Shown: piece after piece, positions 45,088-53,687 of the stretch | Layout of the letters: each line of letters opens with the position of its first letter | Numbering within the stretch: the first letter of the stretch is position 1 | Source: Paraburkholderia ultramafica | GTDB lineage: Bacteria; Pseudomonadota; Gammaproteobacteria; Burkholderiales; Burkholderiaceae | DNA: 64,000 nt | Assembly (NCBI RefSeq): GCF_902859915.1 | Contig: NZ_CADIKK010000023.1 | Coordinates: 55,095-119,094, forward strand | Reading direction: 5' to 3' | The notes under the pieces: model-generated | Database searches by the model: none | The model's input: the letters and a program-made list of their open reading frames with translations, nothing else | What the model was told of the DNA's origin: nothing | Program-made: the position numbers and the translations under genes

Positions 45088-46050
45088 ATGCCTACCGTTG
45101 CGATCGCGATCTTCCCCGGCGTGCAGGCGCTCGATGTCGCCGGTCCCGTCGACGTCTTTTCCGAAGCCAACCGCTTCATCGCGCCTGACGATCGCTACGA
45201 GGTCAAACTGCTCAGCGCGGAGTCCGCACCGCTGCGCGCGTCGAACGGCATGACGCTGGTCGCCGACGCCACGTTCGAACAGGCGCGCCGCCCGTTCGAT
45301 CTTGCGCTGGTCGCGGGCGGCCCCGCGCTGCCCGATAAGCACCTGCCCGATGCGCGCCTGCTGGACTGGCTGACGAACGTCGCCACCCGCTGCGGCCGCT
45401 ACGGCTCGATCTGCACCGGCGCGTTCGCGCTAGGCCATGCCGGCTTGCTCGACGCGCGCAACGTCACGACGCACTGGCAGCATGCCGCTCAGCTGGCCGC
45501 GCAATTCCCGCAGGCGCACGTCGATTTCGACCGCATCTATCTGCGCGACGGGCAGCTCGTCACGTCAGCGGGCGTGACGGCCGGCATCGATCTGTCGCTC
45601 GCGCTGGTGGCCGAGGACCACGGTCCGCAAACCGCGCTGGCCGTCGCCAAGCGGCTGGTGGTGTTCGCACAACGGCAAGGCGGCCAGTCGCAATTCAGCC
45701 CCTACCTGACCGCGCCGGCCGACGACACGTCGCCGGTCGCCAAAATCCAGGCGCACGTCATGGAGCGGATTCGCGAGAGCTTCACCGTGAAGCAACTGGC
45801 GGACGTCGCAGGCATGAGCGCACGAAACTTCGCGCGCGTGTTCGTGCAGGAGACCGGCGTGACGCCGCACGAATTCATCGAACGGGCCCGTGTGGATGCA
45901 GCGCGCAAGCTGCTCGAAAGCAGCGGCGCGGCGCTCAAGGCGATTGCCTACGACTGCGGCTTCGGCACCGCGGACCGGATGCGCATTGTCTTCACCAAAC
46001 GCATCGGCGTGACGCCGATGCAGTATCGCGAGCGCTTTCGCTCGACCTGA
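45088..46050 (+). CDS. GlxA-family AraC-type regulator (DJ-1/PfpI plus HTH)
   Basis: 320 residues from ATG 45088 behind AAAGGAAG. An N-terminal DJ-1/PfpI-like domain (about 1-185), with YGSICTGAFALGHAG carrying the nucleophile-elbow cysteine, and an AraC DNA-binding domain (about 220-315: FTVKQLADVAGMSARNFARVF, IAYDCGFGTADRMRIVFTKRIG). GlxA-type regulators often control amino-acid or quaternary-amine metabolism; the target here is unknown. It is followed after 114 nt by an SDR gene on the same strand. Confidence 0.9.
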   Translation: MPTVAIAIFPGVQALDVAGPVDVFSEANRFIAPDDRYEVKLLSAESAPLRASNGMTLVADATFEQARRPFDLALVAGGPALPDKHLPDARLLDWLTNVATRCGRYGSICTGAFALGHAGLLDARNVTTHWQHAAQLAAQFPQAHVDFDRIYLRDGQLVTSAGVTAGIDLSLALVAEDHGPQTALAVAKRLVVFAQRQGGQSQFSPYLTAPADDTSPVAKIQAHVMERIRESFTVKQLADVAGMSARNFARVFVQETGVTPHEFIERARVDAARKLLESSGAALKAIAYDCGFGTADRMRIVFTKRIGVTPMQYRERFRST

Positions 46051-46164
46051 AAGCGGCGCGCAAGCGAGCGAGAACGGCGACGCCGCTGCATGCGTGAAAT
46101 GCAGCATGAGAATGTTGCGTGAGAAAATGTCGGCCTCCGCAAGCCAACGCTCACAAGGAACGAC

Positions 46165-46923
46165 ATGACCTCCACTTCTCCGATTCGCGCGATCGTCACC
46201 GGCCACACGCGCGGCCTGGGCGCGGCGCTCGCCGAACAGCTGATCGGGCGCAATGTCACTGTGCTGGGCTTGTCCCGCTCGCGTCATGCGACGCTCAAGA
46301 CACGCTTCCCGGCGCAACTCGAAGAGATCGAACTGGAACTGGCCGACCCCGCGCGCGTCGCGCAATGGATCGCGACCGATGCGCTGCGCGCATTCGTCAG
46401 CGGCGCGCAAACGGTCCTGCTAATCAACAACGCGGGCATGGTGCAGCCGATCGGCCCGATCGAAGGTCAGGACGCGGCGGCGGTCGCCAGCGCGGTGAGC
46501 CTCAACGTGGCCACGCCGTTGATGCTGGCAAGCGCGCTCGCGGCAGCCGCCGTCGATGCGAGCGACCGGCGCATCGTGCACATTTCCAGCGGCGCGGCGC
46601 GCAATGCGTATCCCGGCTGGAGCATCTATTGCGCAACCAAGGCCGCGCTCGATCATCACGCGCGCGCCGTCACGCTCGATACGAATCGCGCACTGCGCAT
46701 TTGCAGTCTGGCGCCGGGCGTGATCGATACAGGCATGCAGGCGGAGATTCGCGGCAGCGGCGACGAACAGTTTCCGATGCGCGCGAAATTCGAAGACCTC
46801 AAGCGTAACGGCCAGTTGTCGACGCCTGAACAATGCGCCGCGCAATTGATCGACTACGCGTTCAGCGATGCGTTCGGGCAAACGCCGGTGGCCGACATTC
46901 GCGAGATCGCCAAGCCGGCGTGA
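46165..46923 (+). CDS. Short-chain dehydrogenase/reductase
   Basis: 252 residues of the classical SDR fold. The cofactor motif is GHTRGLG (a TGxxxGxG variant) at about residues 13-19, with NNAG, and Ser-Tyr-Lys catalytic residues in ISSGAARNAYPGWSIYCATK. It resembles sepiapterin/benzil-reductase-like SDRs. It may be co-transcribed with the GlxA-type regulator. Substrate unknown. Confidence 0.88.
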   Translation: MTSTSPIRAIVTGHTRGLGAALAEQLIGRNVTVLGLSRSRHATLKTRFPAQLEEIELELADPARVAQWIATDALRAFVSGAQTVLLINNAGMVQPIGPIEGQDAAAVASAVSLNVATPLMLASALAAAAVDASDRRIVHISSGAARNAYPGWSIYCATKAALDHHARAVTLDTNRALRICSLAPGVIDTGMQAEIRGSGDEQFPMRAKFEDLKRNGQLSTPEQCAAQLIDYAFSDAFGQTPVADIREIAKPA

Positions 46924-46939
46924 CGAGCGGCGGCAGCGC

Positions 46940-47515
46940 CTCCCGAAAAATCTCACCTTTGGCACGCAGTGGTGGGGGTTCGAGGTGAGGCACTGATCGG
47001 ATTACTCCCGAAAACGCTCACCTTTCGAGCTTGGGGGCAGGGCGCAAAGGCATGCCGGGCTTGGTACGGAGGGTTCGAAACAGGCTACTCCCGCAAACTC
47101 TCACCTTTAGAATGGGGCGAGTAGTCTGCATACCCAGGTAAGAGGCTGTGGGCTGGCGCGCTTCGCGCGCGGTGGCAGGCGATCTACGCACGGGCAGCGA
47201 TCGCGTGAGATAAGCGGTCGCAAAACACGCGTGCATGACAGCGTCAAAGCGACAATCGACTCGCGCATTGCAAGAAATGTGCGGTTGAGAACGTACGAGA
47301 CGATGCTGTAGATGACGGAAGCGCAAAACTCCAGTGCGTCGCGACGTCAGGCTCCCGAATCTCCTCACCTTTAAGCCTGCAGACCCATACGCAAGCCCCT
47401 CCGCAGCAATCGCACGGACCGGTTTTACCCCGTATTTAGCGGGTTTCGACAGCCACGGAGCCCGCGCAACAGCACTTTGAAAGTGCCCCACGCGCCGCCC
47501 CCGAAAACCCTCACC
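46940..47515 (-). repeat. Five copies of the 18-bp motif in a convergent intergenic region
   Basis: The 46924-47545 region has no supportable gene. Minus-strand copies start near 46940 (triplet ATT), 47005 (CGT), 47088 (AGT), 47352 (GAG) and 47498 (GGT). Each is GGTGAG-N3-WTNCGGGRG, mostly with AAA before it. All five point the same way. Spacing is 65, 83, 264 and 146 bp. Confidence 0.8.
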
Positions 47516-47545
47516 TTTCTCGAGCAGAGCCGCGCCTGAGCGCGT

Positions 47546-47911
47546 CTAGCTCGCCAGCTTACGGAACGTTTCCAGCACCGCATCGCCTTTGAACGGCTTG
47601 ACGATCCAGCCTTTGACGCCGGCCGCCTTGCCGCGCTCCTTCATCGCCGGGCTGCTCTCGGTCGTCAGCATGATGACGTTGACGGTCTGGTTCGCGAGCT
47701 CGCCGCGAATCTTCTCGACCATCGTCAGCCCGTCCATGTTCGGCATGTTGACGTCGCTGATCACCAGCTTGATGCCGGGGCTGGCCTTCAACTTGGCGAG
47801 GCCGTCCTTGCCGTCCACCGCCGTATCGACGTCCAGACCGTTCTTCTTCAGAAAGCCGGCCACTTCGTCGCGCACCGTGCTCGAATCATCCACCACCAGA
47901 ATTTTCGACAT
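47546..47911 (-). CDS. CheY-like single-domain response regulator
   Basis: 121 residues forming one receiver domain. Acidic pocket VVDDSS (Asp 7-8), phospho-acceptor in VISDVNMPNMDG (about Asp 53), switch threonine in MLTTESS and Lys in IVKPFKG. It has no output domain, so it works as a diffusible phosphate carrier or binds a target directly. It is the last gene of the five-gene chemosensory-like operon, 23 nt after the receiver-CheX gene. Confidence 0.95.
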   Translation of the reverse strand: MSKILVVDDSSTVRDEVAGFLKKNGLDVDTAVDGKDGLAKLKASPGIKLVISDVNMPNMDGLTMVEKIRGELANQTVNVIMLTTESSPAMKERGKAAGVKGWIVKPFKGDAVLETFRKLAS

Positions 47912-47934
47912 GTTGTTGTTTCCTATGACACTAC

Positions 47935-48906
47935 TCAGAACAGATCCAGTTCGCCTGCTTCAACCATCGCGCCGACATCGCCGGTGACTTCCCTGAAGTC
48001 TTCCGGCGACCAGCTCAGGCTGAACACAAAACGTTGATGCAGCCTGACCGCGCGGCCCGACTGCGGATCCTTCAGCCAGTACATGAAGCACAGTTGCGGA
48101 TTGCCGCTGCCGAACGAGATGTACTTGTGCTTGTGATTCACCAGCAGCGGCACTTGTACCTCGCTGCGCCGCCACGCATCCGCATCGCCGACATAGCGGT
48201 TCCTGAACGAACCCCAGACCAGGTTCGTCACTTCGCCGAGCACGCTGTTCAGATCGCGGAAATCCGCCTCGCCGTCCGGCGCGTTATCGATCATCCGGTA
48301 ACGGTCGAGCAGTTCGAGAATCGGCGCCTCTTCGGCCTGCATCATCATGTAGCCGCGGCACCACGCGCTTTCCAGCGGAATCAGGCTGAACACTTCGCCG
48401 AAGATGATGCGGTCGCGCACGATATACGGCGTATCGCACGTGATGGTCAGATCCTTGAACACGTCGCCGAGAATCGCCTGGGTCATCTCGGCGATGCCGC
48501 GCACCAGCGCGTTCGGATAGTCCAGGCTGAAGATGTATTCGTCGATCACGCGGCGCAGCGGCGCCATATCGTGCGCGACGTACGCGGCGCAGACCACGCG
48601 GCGCAGGCTCTCGGGCAAGCCGTCCATGCCCGGGTCCTGGTCGCGCCGCATGATGATCGGCAACTCGGGACGCACTGCGTTGATCCTGATCGCAAGCTCG
48701 GCGCTGGCCTCGGGCGAGCCGCCGTAATTTTCGGCGAACAGAACCGCGCCGAGATCGATGTTCGAGCGCAGCACCGACTGCAAGCGGTTCTTGCCCACTT
48801 TCACGCCGACCAGATTGTTCTTGTCGCAAAAGCGCTTCAGCGCCGCTTTGTGCAGCGGGCAGTCGTCCAGCACCAGCACCTTGCTGACCGGGTCGTTGAG
48901 GTTCAT
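47935..48906 (-). CDS. Receiver-like domain fused to a CheX-like phosphatase domain
   Basis: 323 residues from ATG 48906. The N-terminal part (about 1-125) looks like a receiver (KVLVLDDCPLHKAALKRFC; then AVLFAENYGGSPEASAELA, where the usual acceptor Asp is replaced by FAEN). The C-terminal part (about 150-320) has CheX/CheC-type signature helices with LGEVTNLVWGSFRNRY (E-x-x-N) and an earlier IAEMTQAILGDVFKD. CheX dephosphorylates CheY~P, so this could be a phosphatase controlled by a degenerate receiver. It lies between a second CheX-like gene and the CheY-like gene. Confidence 0.8.
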   Translation of the reverse strand: MNLNDPVSKVLVLDDCPLHKAALKRFCDKNNLVGVKVGKNRLQSVLRSNIDLGAVLFAENYGGSPEASAELAIRINAVRPELPIIMRRDQDPGMDGLPESLRRVVCAAYVAHDMAPLRRVIDEYIFSLDYPNALVRGIAEMTQAILGDVFKDLTITCDTPYIVRDRIIFGEVFSLIPLESAWCRGYMMMQAEEAPILELLDRYRMIDNAPDGEADFRDLNSVLGEVTNLVWGSFRNRYVGDADAWRRSEVQVPLLVNHKHKYISFGSGNPQLCFMYWLKDPQSGRAVRLHQRFVFSLSWSPEDFREVTGDVGAMVEAGELDLF

Positions 48907-48943
48907 GTCACGTTCCTGATGACGGCAGCGCTCACGGTCATGG

Positions 48944-49483
48944 TCAAAACAACTCCAGCTCGCCGCTGGTTTCTTCGATGGCGCTCGTGTCCGCGACGAA
49001 GTCGAGCGGCGCATTTGCGCATACGCACACGGTCGCGGCAAGCCGCACGTCACCGTTGAGCGTGACCGAATACGACGCCAGCAGAGCCGGTTTCAATTCA
49101 TGCAGATGCGGCAGGCAACGCGCGTTCAACACATACGGCGTCGACATGCCGAGGTCCGGAAAACAGCGCAGCAGCTCCTGGTTCATCGCGCCACAGCACA
49201 GATTGCAGATTTCCAGAAACACTTCCTGGAACGGCCGCTCGTCGGCGTCGTTCAGGTAATAGCGGCGCGTGTGGTCGTCCTCGTCGAAATGAAGAATCAG
49301 CAGCAGCCTGAACACGATCGACGAAATGGTCAGCACGACCACCTGCGTGTCCCTGGTTGCGCCGGCGCCGGCTTCGGCAAGCGGCGCAATCTCGCACAGG
49401 TCGCCCGAGTCCATCGGCAGGCGCGTCTGCGCCGCCTTGCGGAAGATGCGATCGAAGCTGTCCTTTGCGTGGGCCGAAATCAC
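48944..49483 (-). CDS. CheX/CheC-like protein
   Basis: 179 residues. The segment FLEICNLCCGAMNQELLRCFPDLGMSTP carries an E-x-x-N motif (EICN) like the CheY~P phosphatase motif of CheC/CheX. The flanking strands (VVVLTISSIVFRLLLILHFDED, SYSVTLNGDVRLAATVCVCA) fit the fold. It overlaps the MCP-like gene by 4 nt (ATGA). The tail (EETSGELELF) resembles that of the receiver-CheX protein (EAGELDLF), suggesting relatedness or a shared partner. Confidence 0.75.
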   Translation of the reverse strand: MISAHAKDSFDRIFRKAAQTRLPMDSGDLCEIAPLAEAGAGATRDTQVVVLTISSIVFRLLLILHFDEDDHTRRYYLNDADERPFQEVFLEICNLCCGAMNQELLRCFPDLGMSTPYVLNARCLPHLHELKPALLASYSVTLNGDVRLAATVCVCANAPLDFVADTSAIEETSGELELF

Positions 49484-50214
49484 ATCGGCACCTCATCGAG
49501 CCGCGCATGAAACTGATTGGCGAGCGATTCGACGCTGGCGAGCGACGCCGCGATCATCTTGCCGCCCGCCTGAATGTCCTGGAACGTGGACGTCGTGGTC
49601 AGGTCGTTGCGATGCAGACTGTCGCGATAGCTCTTCGACAATTCTTCCGAACGCGCGGCAAGCGCTCGCACTTCGCTCGCCACCACCGCGAAGCCGCGAC
49701 CCGCCGGACCCGCGCGCGCCGCTTCGATCGACGCGTTCAGCGACACGATCACCACATGCCGCACGATCGACGACAGCTCCTGATTCTTCGCGTGCATGTC
49801 GTGGTTCTGCGTCATCAGCGAGATCATCTGTTCGTGCCAGCGCTCGAACGTCGCGCCGAGATGTTTCAGACGCGCGGCTTCGCCGGCGATCTGCCGCGCC
49901 TCGCGGGTCCACTGTTCCCGGTTTCCGTTCACGGCGTCGAGCGACGCGCGCAGTGCATCGGCGCTGGCCGACTGCTGCATCAGCTCGTCGCGCAACTGCC
50001 CGGTCAAAGCTTGCAGCGCCTGCTCGGCCTGCTCGCGTTCGCGGATCGCTTCGCGATGAGCCGCCTGCGCGGCTTCGAGCTTGTCGATGCGCGCTTGTGC
50101 TTCGGCGCGCAACCGTGCCCTCAGCTTCGCGCTGTGCAGCCTGTGTGCGGCCCATGCCGGCAACGCGGTCAATGCGCCGCCAGCCAGCGCCGCCAATACA
50201 TACTGTTGAATCAC
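49480..50214 (-). CDS. Minimal MCP-like signalling protein
   Basis: 244 residues from GTG 50214, preceded by AAGGA. An N-terminal membrane anchor (IQQYVLAALAGGALTALPAWAA) is followed by a long coiled coil (about 30-120) and the conserved MCP tip with VIVSLNASIEAARAGPAGRGFAVVASEVRALAARS. There is no sensory, HAMP or obvious methylation region. In receptors this tip binds CheA and CheW; here the kinase is encoded next door, so it may act as a scaffold for it. Confidence 0.85.
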   Translation of the reverse strand: MIQQYVLAALAGGALTALPAWAAHRLHSAKLRARLRAEAQARIDKLEAAQAAHREAIREREQAEQALQALTGQLRDELMQQSASADALRASLDAVNGNREQWTREARQIAGEAARLKHLGATFERWHEQMISLMTQNHDMHAKNQELSSIVRHVVIVSLNASIEAARAGPAGRGFAVVASEVRALAARSEELSKSYRDSLHRNDLTTTSTFQDIQAGGKMIAASLASVESLANQFHARLDEVPM

Positions 50215-50258
50215 AACCAATCCTTGCAAAGTCCGTCGCGAAGTCTGCCGATCAGCGC

Positions 50259-52640
50259 TCAGCTCGCCATCGCGTCGAGTTGCAGTGCGCCGGCTTCGCC
50301 ACGCGCCTGAACGCCCAGTGTATCGACGGCTACGTTGTCCGGCAGGCAGACGATCGTCTGGAACTGACGGAACGGTGCGCCCTTGCGATCGTCGGTAAAG
50401 CGCAGTTCGATGCTGCCGTTCTCGCGCTGCAGGAAATCGCGCACCGCGTCCATGCCGACACCACGGCCCGACACTTCGGTGACCGTCTCCGCGGTCGAGA
50501 AGCCCGGCCGGAAAATGAAATCGGCGATGGCCTCGTCGCTCAGCGTGTCGCCGCCGCCGATCCAGCCGCGCTCCAGCGCGATGCCGCGAATCCGTTCGAG
50601 CGCGAGGCCACGGCCGTCGTCGCTGAGCGTGATCTGAAACGCGCCGCTGTCCACGCCCACTTCGATATCGATCGTGCCGGCCGGCGTCTTGCCTTGCGCG
50701 CTGCGGGCCTCGGCGGCTTCGATGCCGTGGTCGATCGAATTGCGCAGCAGGTGCATGAACACGTTGCTCAGCGTGCCGCCCGCCTGGCCACGCAGACGGT
50801 AGCCGTTGTCGTCGATCCGCACGGCCGGCGCCGGCTTGCCCAACTCGCTCGCGAGCGACGGCAGCGAGTCCAGCACGCCGGACAGCGCGTCGCGCACGCT
50901 CTGGCTGCCCAATGCGCGCAGCGTGCGGCGCAACGCTTCGCGCATCGATTGCAGTTCGTGGAGGTCGCCGGCATGGGTCTGGTCCAGCATGCTCAGCGTC
51001 TGCTGGATGTCGTCTTTGTCGACCATCACATAGCGGCCCGCGTCGTTAGCCTGGCCTTTGCCCTTGCGTCCGAGGCTCTGCTCATTGATCTTCGCGTAGC
51101 TCTCGATGGCTTCGCGCACCCGCGTCAACTCCCGCATCAGGTGCTCCTGATCCCACGAGCGATCCGCATCCGGTTGACGCAGCTCGTGATAGCTGCGCTC
51201 GGTTTCGTGCACGACGTTCGTCAGATGCTGCAGGTTGTAAGTCCGCGCATTGCCCTTGATGGTGTGCATGTTGCGGAACAGCTCGGCAATCGCCGCATGG
51301 TCCGCTTCCGAATGCTTGCGAATGATCCGCTCATTCTCGCTGACAAAGCCGGCCGAGCTTTCGATGAAGTGATGAAACTTCTCTTCGCTGACCGCGAGAA
51401 TCTCGCCGATCATGTCGAGGCGGCGGCGCTGTTCGCTCGCTTCGGCCGCGAGCTTGCGCAGTTCGGTGACGTCGCGCACGCACAGCATCAGGCGCACGAC
51501 GGTGTCGTGTTCGTCGGTAATCGCCGACCAGCTCAGGTCGAGGATCTTCACGCGGCCATCGGGCATGCGCTTCTCGATCTCGCCGACCAGCAGATGCTGA
51601 TTGAACGCGAAGTTGATGCAGTCTTCGCCGAGGCACGCATGGGTTGCCGCGTCGACCTGCGACAGCGCGTCGGCGCCGAGCTCGGTGTCCGCGAAGACCA
51701 GATCCATCAGCGCGCGTCCGGCGATGTCCTTGGTTTCGAAGATGTCTTCCAGATACGCCGAGTACTCCGCGTGAATCACCGCGCCGTCGATCACCGTCAG
51801 AATGCCCTGCTGCATGTTCTGCAACATCGCCTGGATGTCGGCGGTTTTCTGCTTGAGTTGCGCGGAGCTTTCCTGGATCTTCTCGATCATGCCGTTGAAC
51901 GCGACGATCGAGTGGCCGATCTCATCGAGCCGGCCCACCGGCACGCGGCGTGTGAAGTCCTGGCTCGACGCGATTTCGCTCATCATGCCCTGCATGCGGC
52001 TGAGCGGGCGGGTGATCTGGCGATAGAGCAGCGCGCCGATCGAGGTCAGCAGAATGATCGCGATGCCGGTGACGAAGGCGATGGCCGTGGTCGTCGTCGC
52101 GAGCTCGGCGTTCAGTGCGGTGATCGCCTCGTCTTTCTCGCGGTTCTTCTCGACGCGCAAGGTCTCGACGATACCTTCGAGTTCGTCGCGATACTGCGCG
52201 ACGTTGGCGAACAGATACGCCTGTGCGAGTTCGTTCTTGCCGTCGGCTTTCATTTTCGCCGTCTCGGCGATCGCGGAGAAATAGTTCTCGAGGCTGTCGT
52301 TCGCCTGGGCAACGAGACCCTGCTGCGCGTGGCTCGTGGCCCCTTTGGCCTGCAACGCGAGCGCCTGTTGCAGCGAGGCCTTTTTCTTCGTCAGCACGTC
52401 TTGCGCCTGCGCGACCATGTTGGCGTCGGGCGCGTAGACCAGCGTCATCGTGGCGAGCTGCACGTCCTTGACTTGCGACACGAGGTCGGCGGACGCGAGC
52501 GCGCTGGGCACCACGCCCTCGGTCACCTTGCGCACCTCGGCGGCGCTGCCGCGCGTCTGGTAGACGGCATAGCCGCCGATCGTCGACAAGGCGACAAACA
52601 TCAGAACAACCAATAGCGTGATGCGATGACGGATCGTCAT
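50259..52640 (-). CDS. Membrane sensor kinase with HAMP, PAS, HPt and CheA-type ATPase domains
   Basis: 793 residues. TM1 (about 7-28), periplasmic four-helix-type sensor (30-185), TM2 (186-207), HAMP (208-262), PAS-like (270-395), then an HPt segment whose His459 lies in FRNMHTIKGNARTYN, as in CheA P1. The C-terminal CheA-type HATPase (about 600-770) has HLLRNSIDHGIE, DDGRGL and GRGVGMDAVRDF. The CheA P2 and CheW-like P5 domains are absent, so coupling to receptors by CheW is not expected. It heads the operon and presumably phosphorylates the CheY-like protein. Confidence 0.9.
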   Translation of the reverse strand: MTIRHRITLLVVLMFVALSTIGGYAVYQTRGSAAEVRKVTEGVVPSALASADLVSQVKDVQLATMTLVYAPDANMVAQAQDVLTKKKASLQQALALQAKGATSHAQQGLVAQANDSLENYFSAIAETAKMKADGKNELAQAYLFANVAQYRDELEGIVETLRVEKNREKDEAITALNAELATTTTAIAFVTGIAIILLTSIGALLYRQITRPLSRMQGMMSEIASSQDFTRRVPVGRLDEIGHSIVAFNGMIEKIQESSAQLKQKTADIQAMLQNMQQGILTVIDGAVIHAEYSAYLEDIFETKDIAGRALMDLVFADTELGADALSQVDAATHACLGEDCINFAFNQHLLVGEIEKRMPDGRVKILDLSWSAITDEHDTVVRLMLCVRDVTELRKLAAEASEQRRRLDMIGEILAVSEEKFHHFIESSAGFVSENERIIRKHSEADHAAIAELFRNMHTIKGNARTYNLQHLTNVVHETERSYHELRQPDADRSWDQEHLMRELTRVREAIESYAKINEQSLGRKGKGQANDAGRYVMVDKDDIQQTLSMLDQTHAGDLHELQSMREALRRTLRALGSQSVRDALSGVLDSLPSLASELGKPAPAVRIDDNGYRLRGQAGGTLSNVFMHLLRNSIDHGIEAAEARSAQGKTPAGTIDIEVGVDSGAFQITLSDDGRGLALERIRGIALERGWIGGGDTLSDEAIADFIFRPGFSTAETVTEVSGRGVGMDAVRDFLQRENGSIELRFTDDRKGAPFRQFQTIVCLPDNVAVDTLGVQARGEAGALQLDAMAS

Positions 52641-52900
52641 TTGAACCCCCCGGGTCTGGCCTTCGCGCCAGCCCTCGATCGGAGCAGCGCGTTTTGTGCA
52701 AAGTATGGTCTGACTTGCAGCGCTGCCGAGTATTGCCGACGCATATTACTCAGCGATGACTGCATTGGTTTTTCGCACGCTCAAGGCGTTAAATTTAGTT
52801 CTAAAGTTTTTGTGCAAAAAGCCGTTAACCGACGGCCTTTGATTTTGTGTGCTGGCGAGAGTGCATGGGTTGCGCGTGTGCTCGCCAACACACAAGCACG

Positions 52901-52985
52901 CTCCCGGATTCCCTCACCTTTGAATCTGAAGTGCGCCGACAGGTGGCCATATTCTCACCTCGCCGGCTCCCGAATCTTCTCACCT
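52901..52985 (-). repeat. Dispersed 18-bp motif, pair near the operon promoter
   Basis: On the minus strand: GGTGAG-GGA-ATCCGGGAG (from 52901) and GGTGAG-AAG-ATTCGGGAG (from 52967). They lie about 260-345 bp upstream of the kinase gene and next to the efflux-protein remnant. Confidence 0.75.
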
Positions 52986-52993
52986 ATCAACTT

Positions 52994-53158
52994 TCAGCCA
53001 TTCTCCCGGCCGCCGCCCAGCACCTTGTACAGCGTCACGAGATTGGCCTGCCGCGACAGACTATCGGTCGCGAGCCGGTGTTGCGTAGTGAAGAGCGTAC
53101 GCTGCGCGGACGCCACATCGTCGCGATCCGCCTGCACCTGATCAACGTAAGCGGGCAA
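52994..53158 (-). pseudogene. C-terminal remnant of a NodT-type outer-membrane efflux protein
   Basis: About 55 codons ending at TGA 52994-52996 read YVDQVQADRDDVASAQRTLF and TTQHRLATDSLSRQANLVTLYKVLGGG, the distinctive end of RND-efflux outer-membrane factors (the usual ending is close to LVxLYKALGGGW). The reading frame is lost at about 53158, where the repeat array begins, so roughly 90% of the gene is missing. Confidence 0.8.
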
Positions 53159-53166
53159 TGACCCAC

Positions 53167-53483
53167 CTCCTGGAATCGCTCACCTTTGCCGATCGTCTCC
53201 TGGAACAACTCACCTTGCAGCGTCCCGGCAGGCTTCCACGGTGCTGTTCGCCCCCTGGAACGGCTCACTTTTCCGCGAACCGGGAGAGCCGTCTCCTGGA
53301 ACGCCTCACCGCTGATCACCAATGAGGCGATCTCCTGGAATTTCTCACCTTTGATTGCAGCGAGCCACATCTCCTGGAAGTCCTCACCGCTGACCGCGCT
53401 ACCGCCATCCCCTGGAAATCCTCACCACTCATCGTGATGAGCATCTCCTGGAATTCCTCACCATCCTGGAACGACTCACCTTT
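53167..53483 (-). repeat. Nine-copy array of the 18-bp motif
   Basis: Minus-strand units close to GGTGAG-N3-TTCCAGGAG begin (plus coordinates) at 53167, 53197, 53252, 53293, 53332, 53371, 53409, 53445 and 53463. In each the flanks are nearly fixed while the triplet differs: CGA, TTG, CCG, GCG, AAA, GAC, GAT, GAA, TCG. Spacing is 30, 55, 41, 39, 39, 38, 36 and 18 bp. The array subtype has TTCCAGG where dispersed copies have TTTCGGG. There are no spacers of equal length and no cas genes. Confidence 0.9.
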
Positions 53484-53687
53484 GGCCGGATGACGGCGGT
53501 TCTCTCATTGGGCAATAAAGATGCGAGTTGTTGCACCACGAGGCAGATCTCAGCAAGCCCATCTTGTCTTCTCCGAATTCGAACCAGACCAAAGCAATCG
53601 GCCGGCAATCGAAGAAGCGGCTTCGAGGAGTGGCCGCCGGCGAATCGACGCCTGGCAACGTGCCAGCGAAACCGCTCCCCGGTTTCC

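Noticed and set aside
49326..52616. Very long plus-strand open frame (about 1096 codons) opposite the chemosensory operon
   Set aside because: High-GC antisense shadow of the kinase and MCP-like genes. The translation is Arg/Ala/His-rich with no domain, while the minus strand encodes clear conserved motifs.
53035..53370. Minus-strand frame whose product repeats Gly-Glu-x-Phe-Gln-Glu
   Set aside because: It arises because the array motif translates as GExFQE. Repeat spacing does not keep the frame, and the region also carries a remnant of an unrelated gene, so a protein is not supported.
53167..53483. CRISPR array
   Set aside because: The units are 18 bp with a variable internal triplet, spacing is irregular, spacers are not of constant length, and there are no cas genes.
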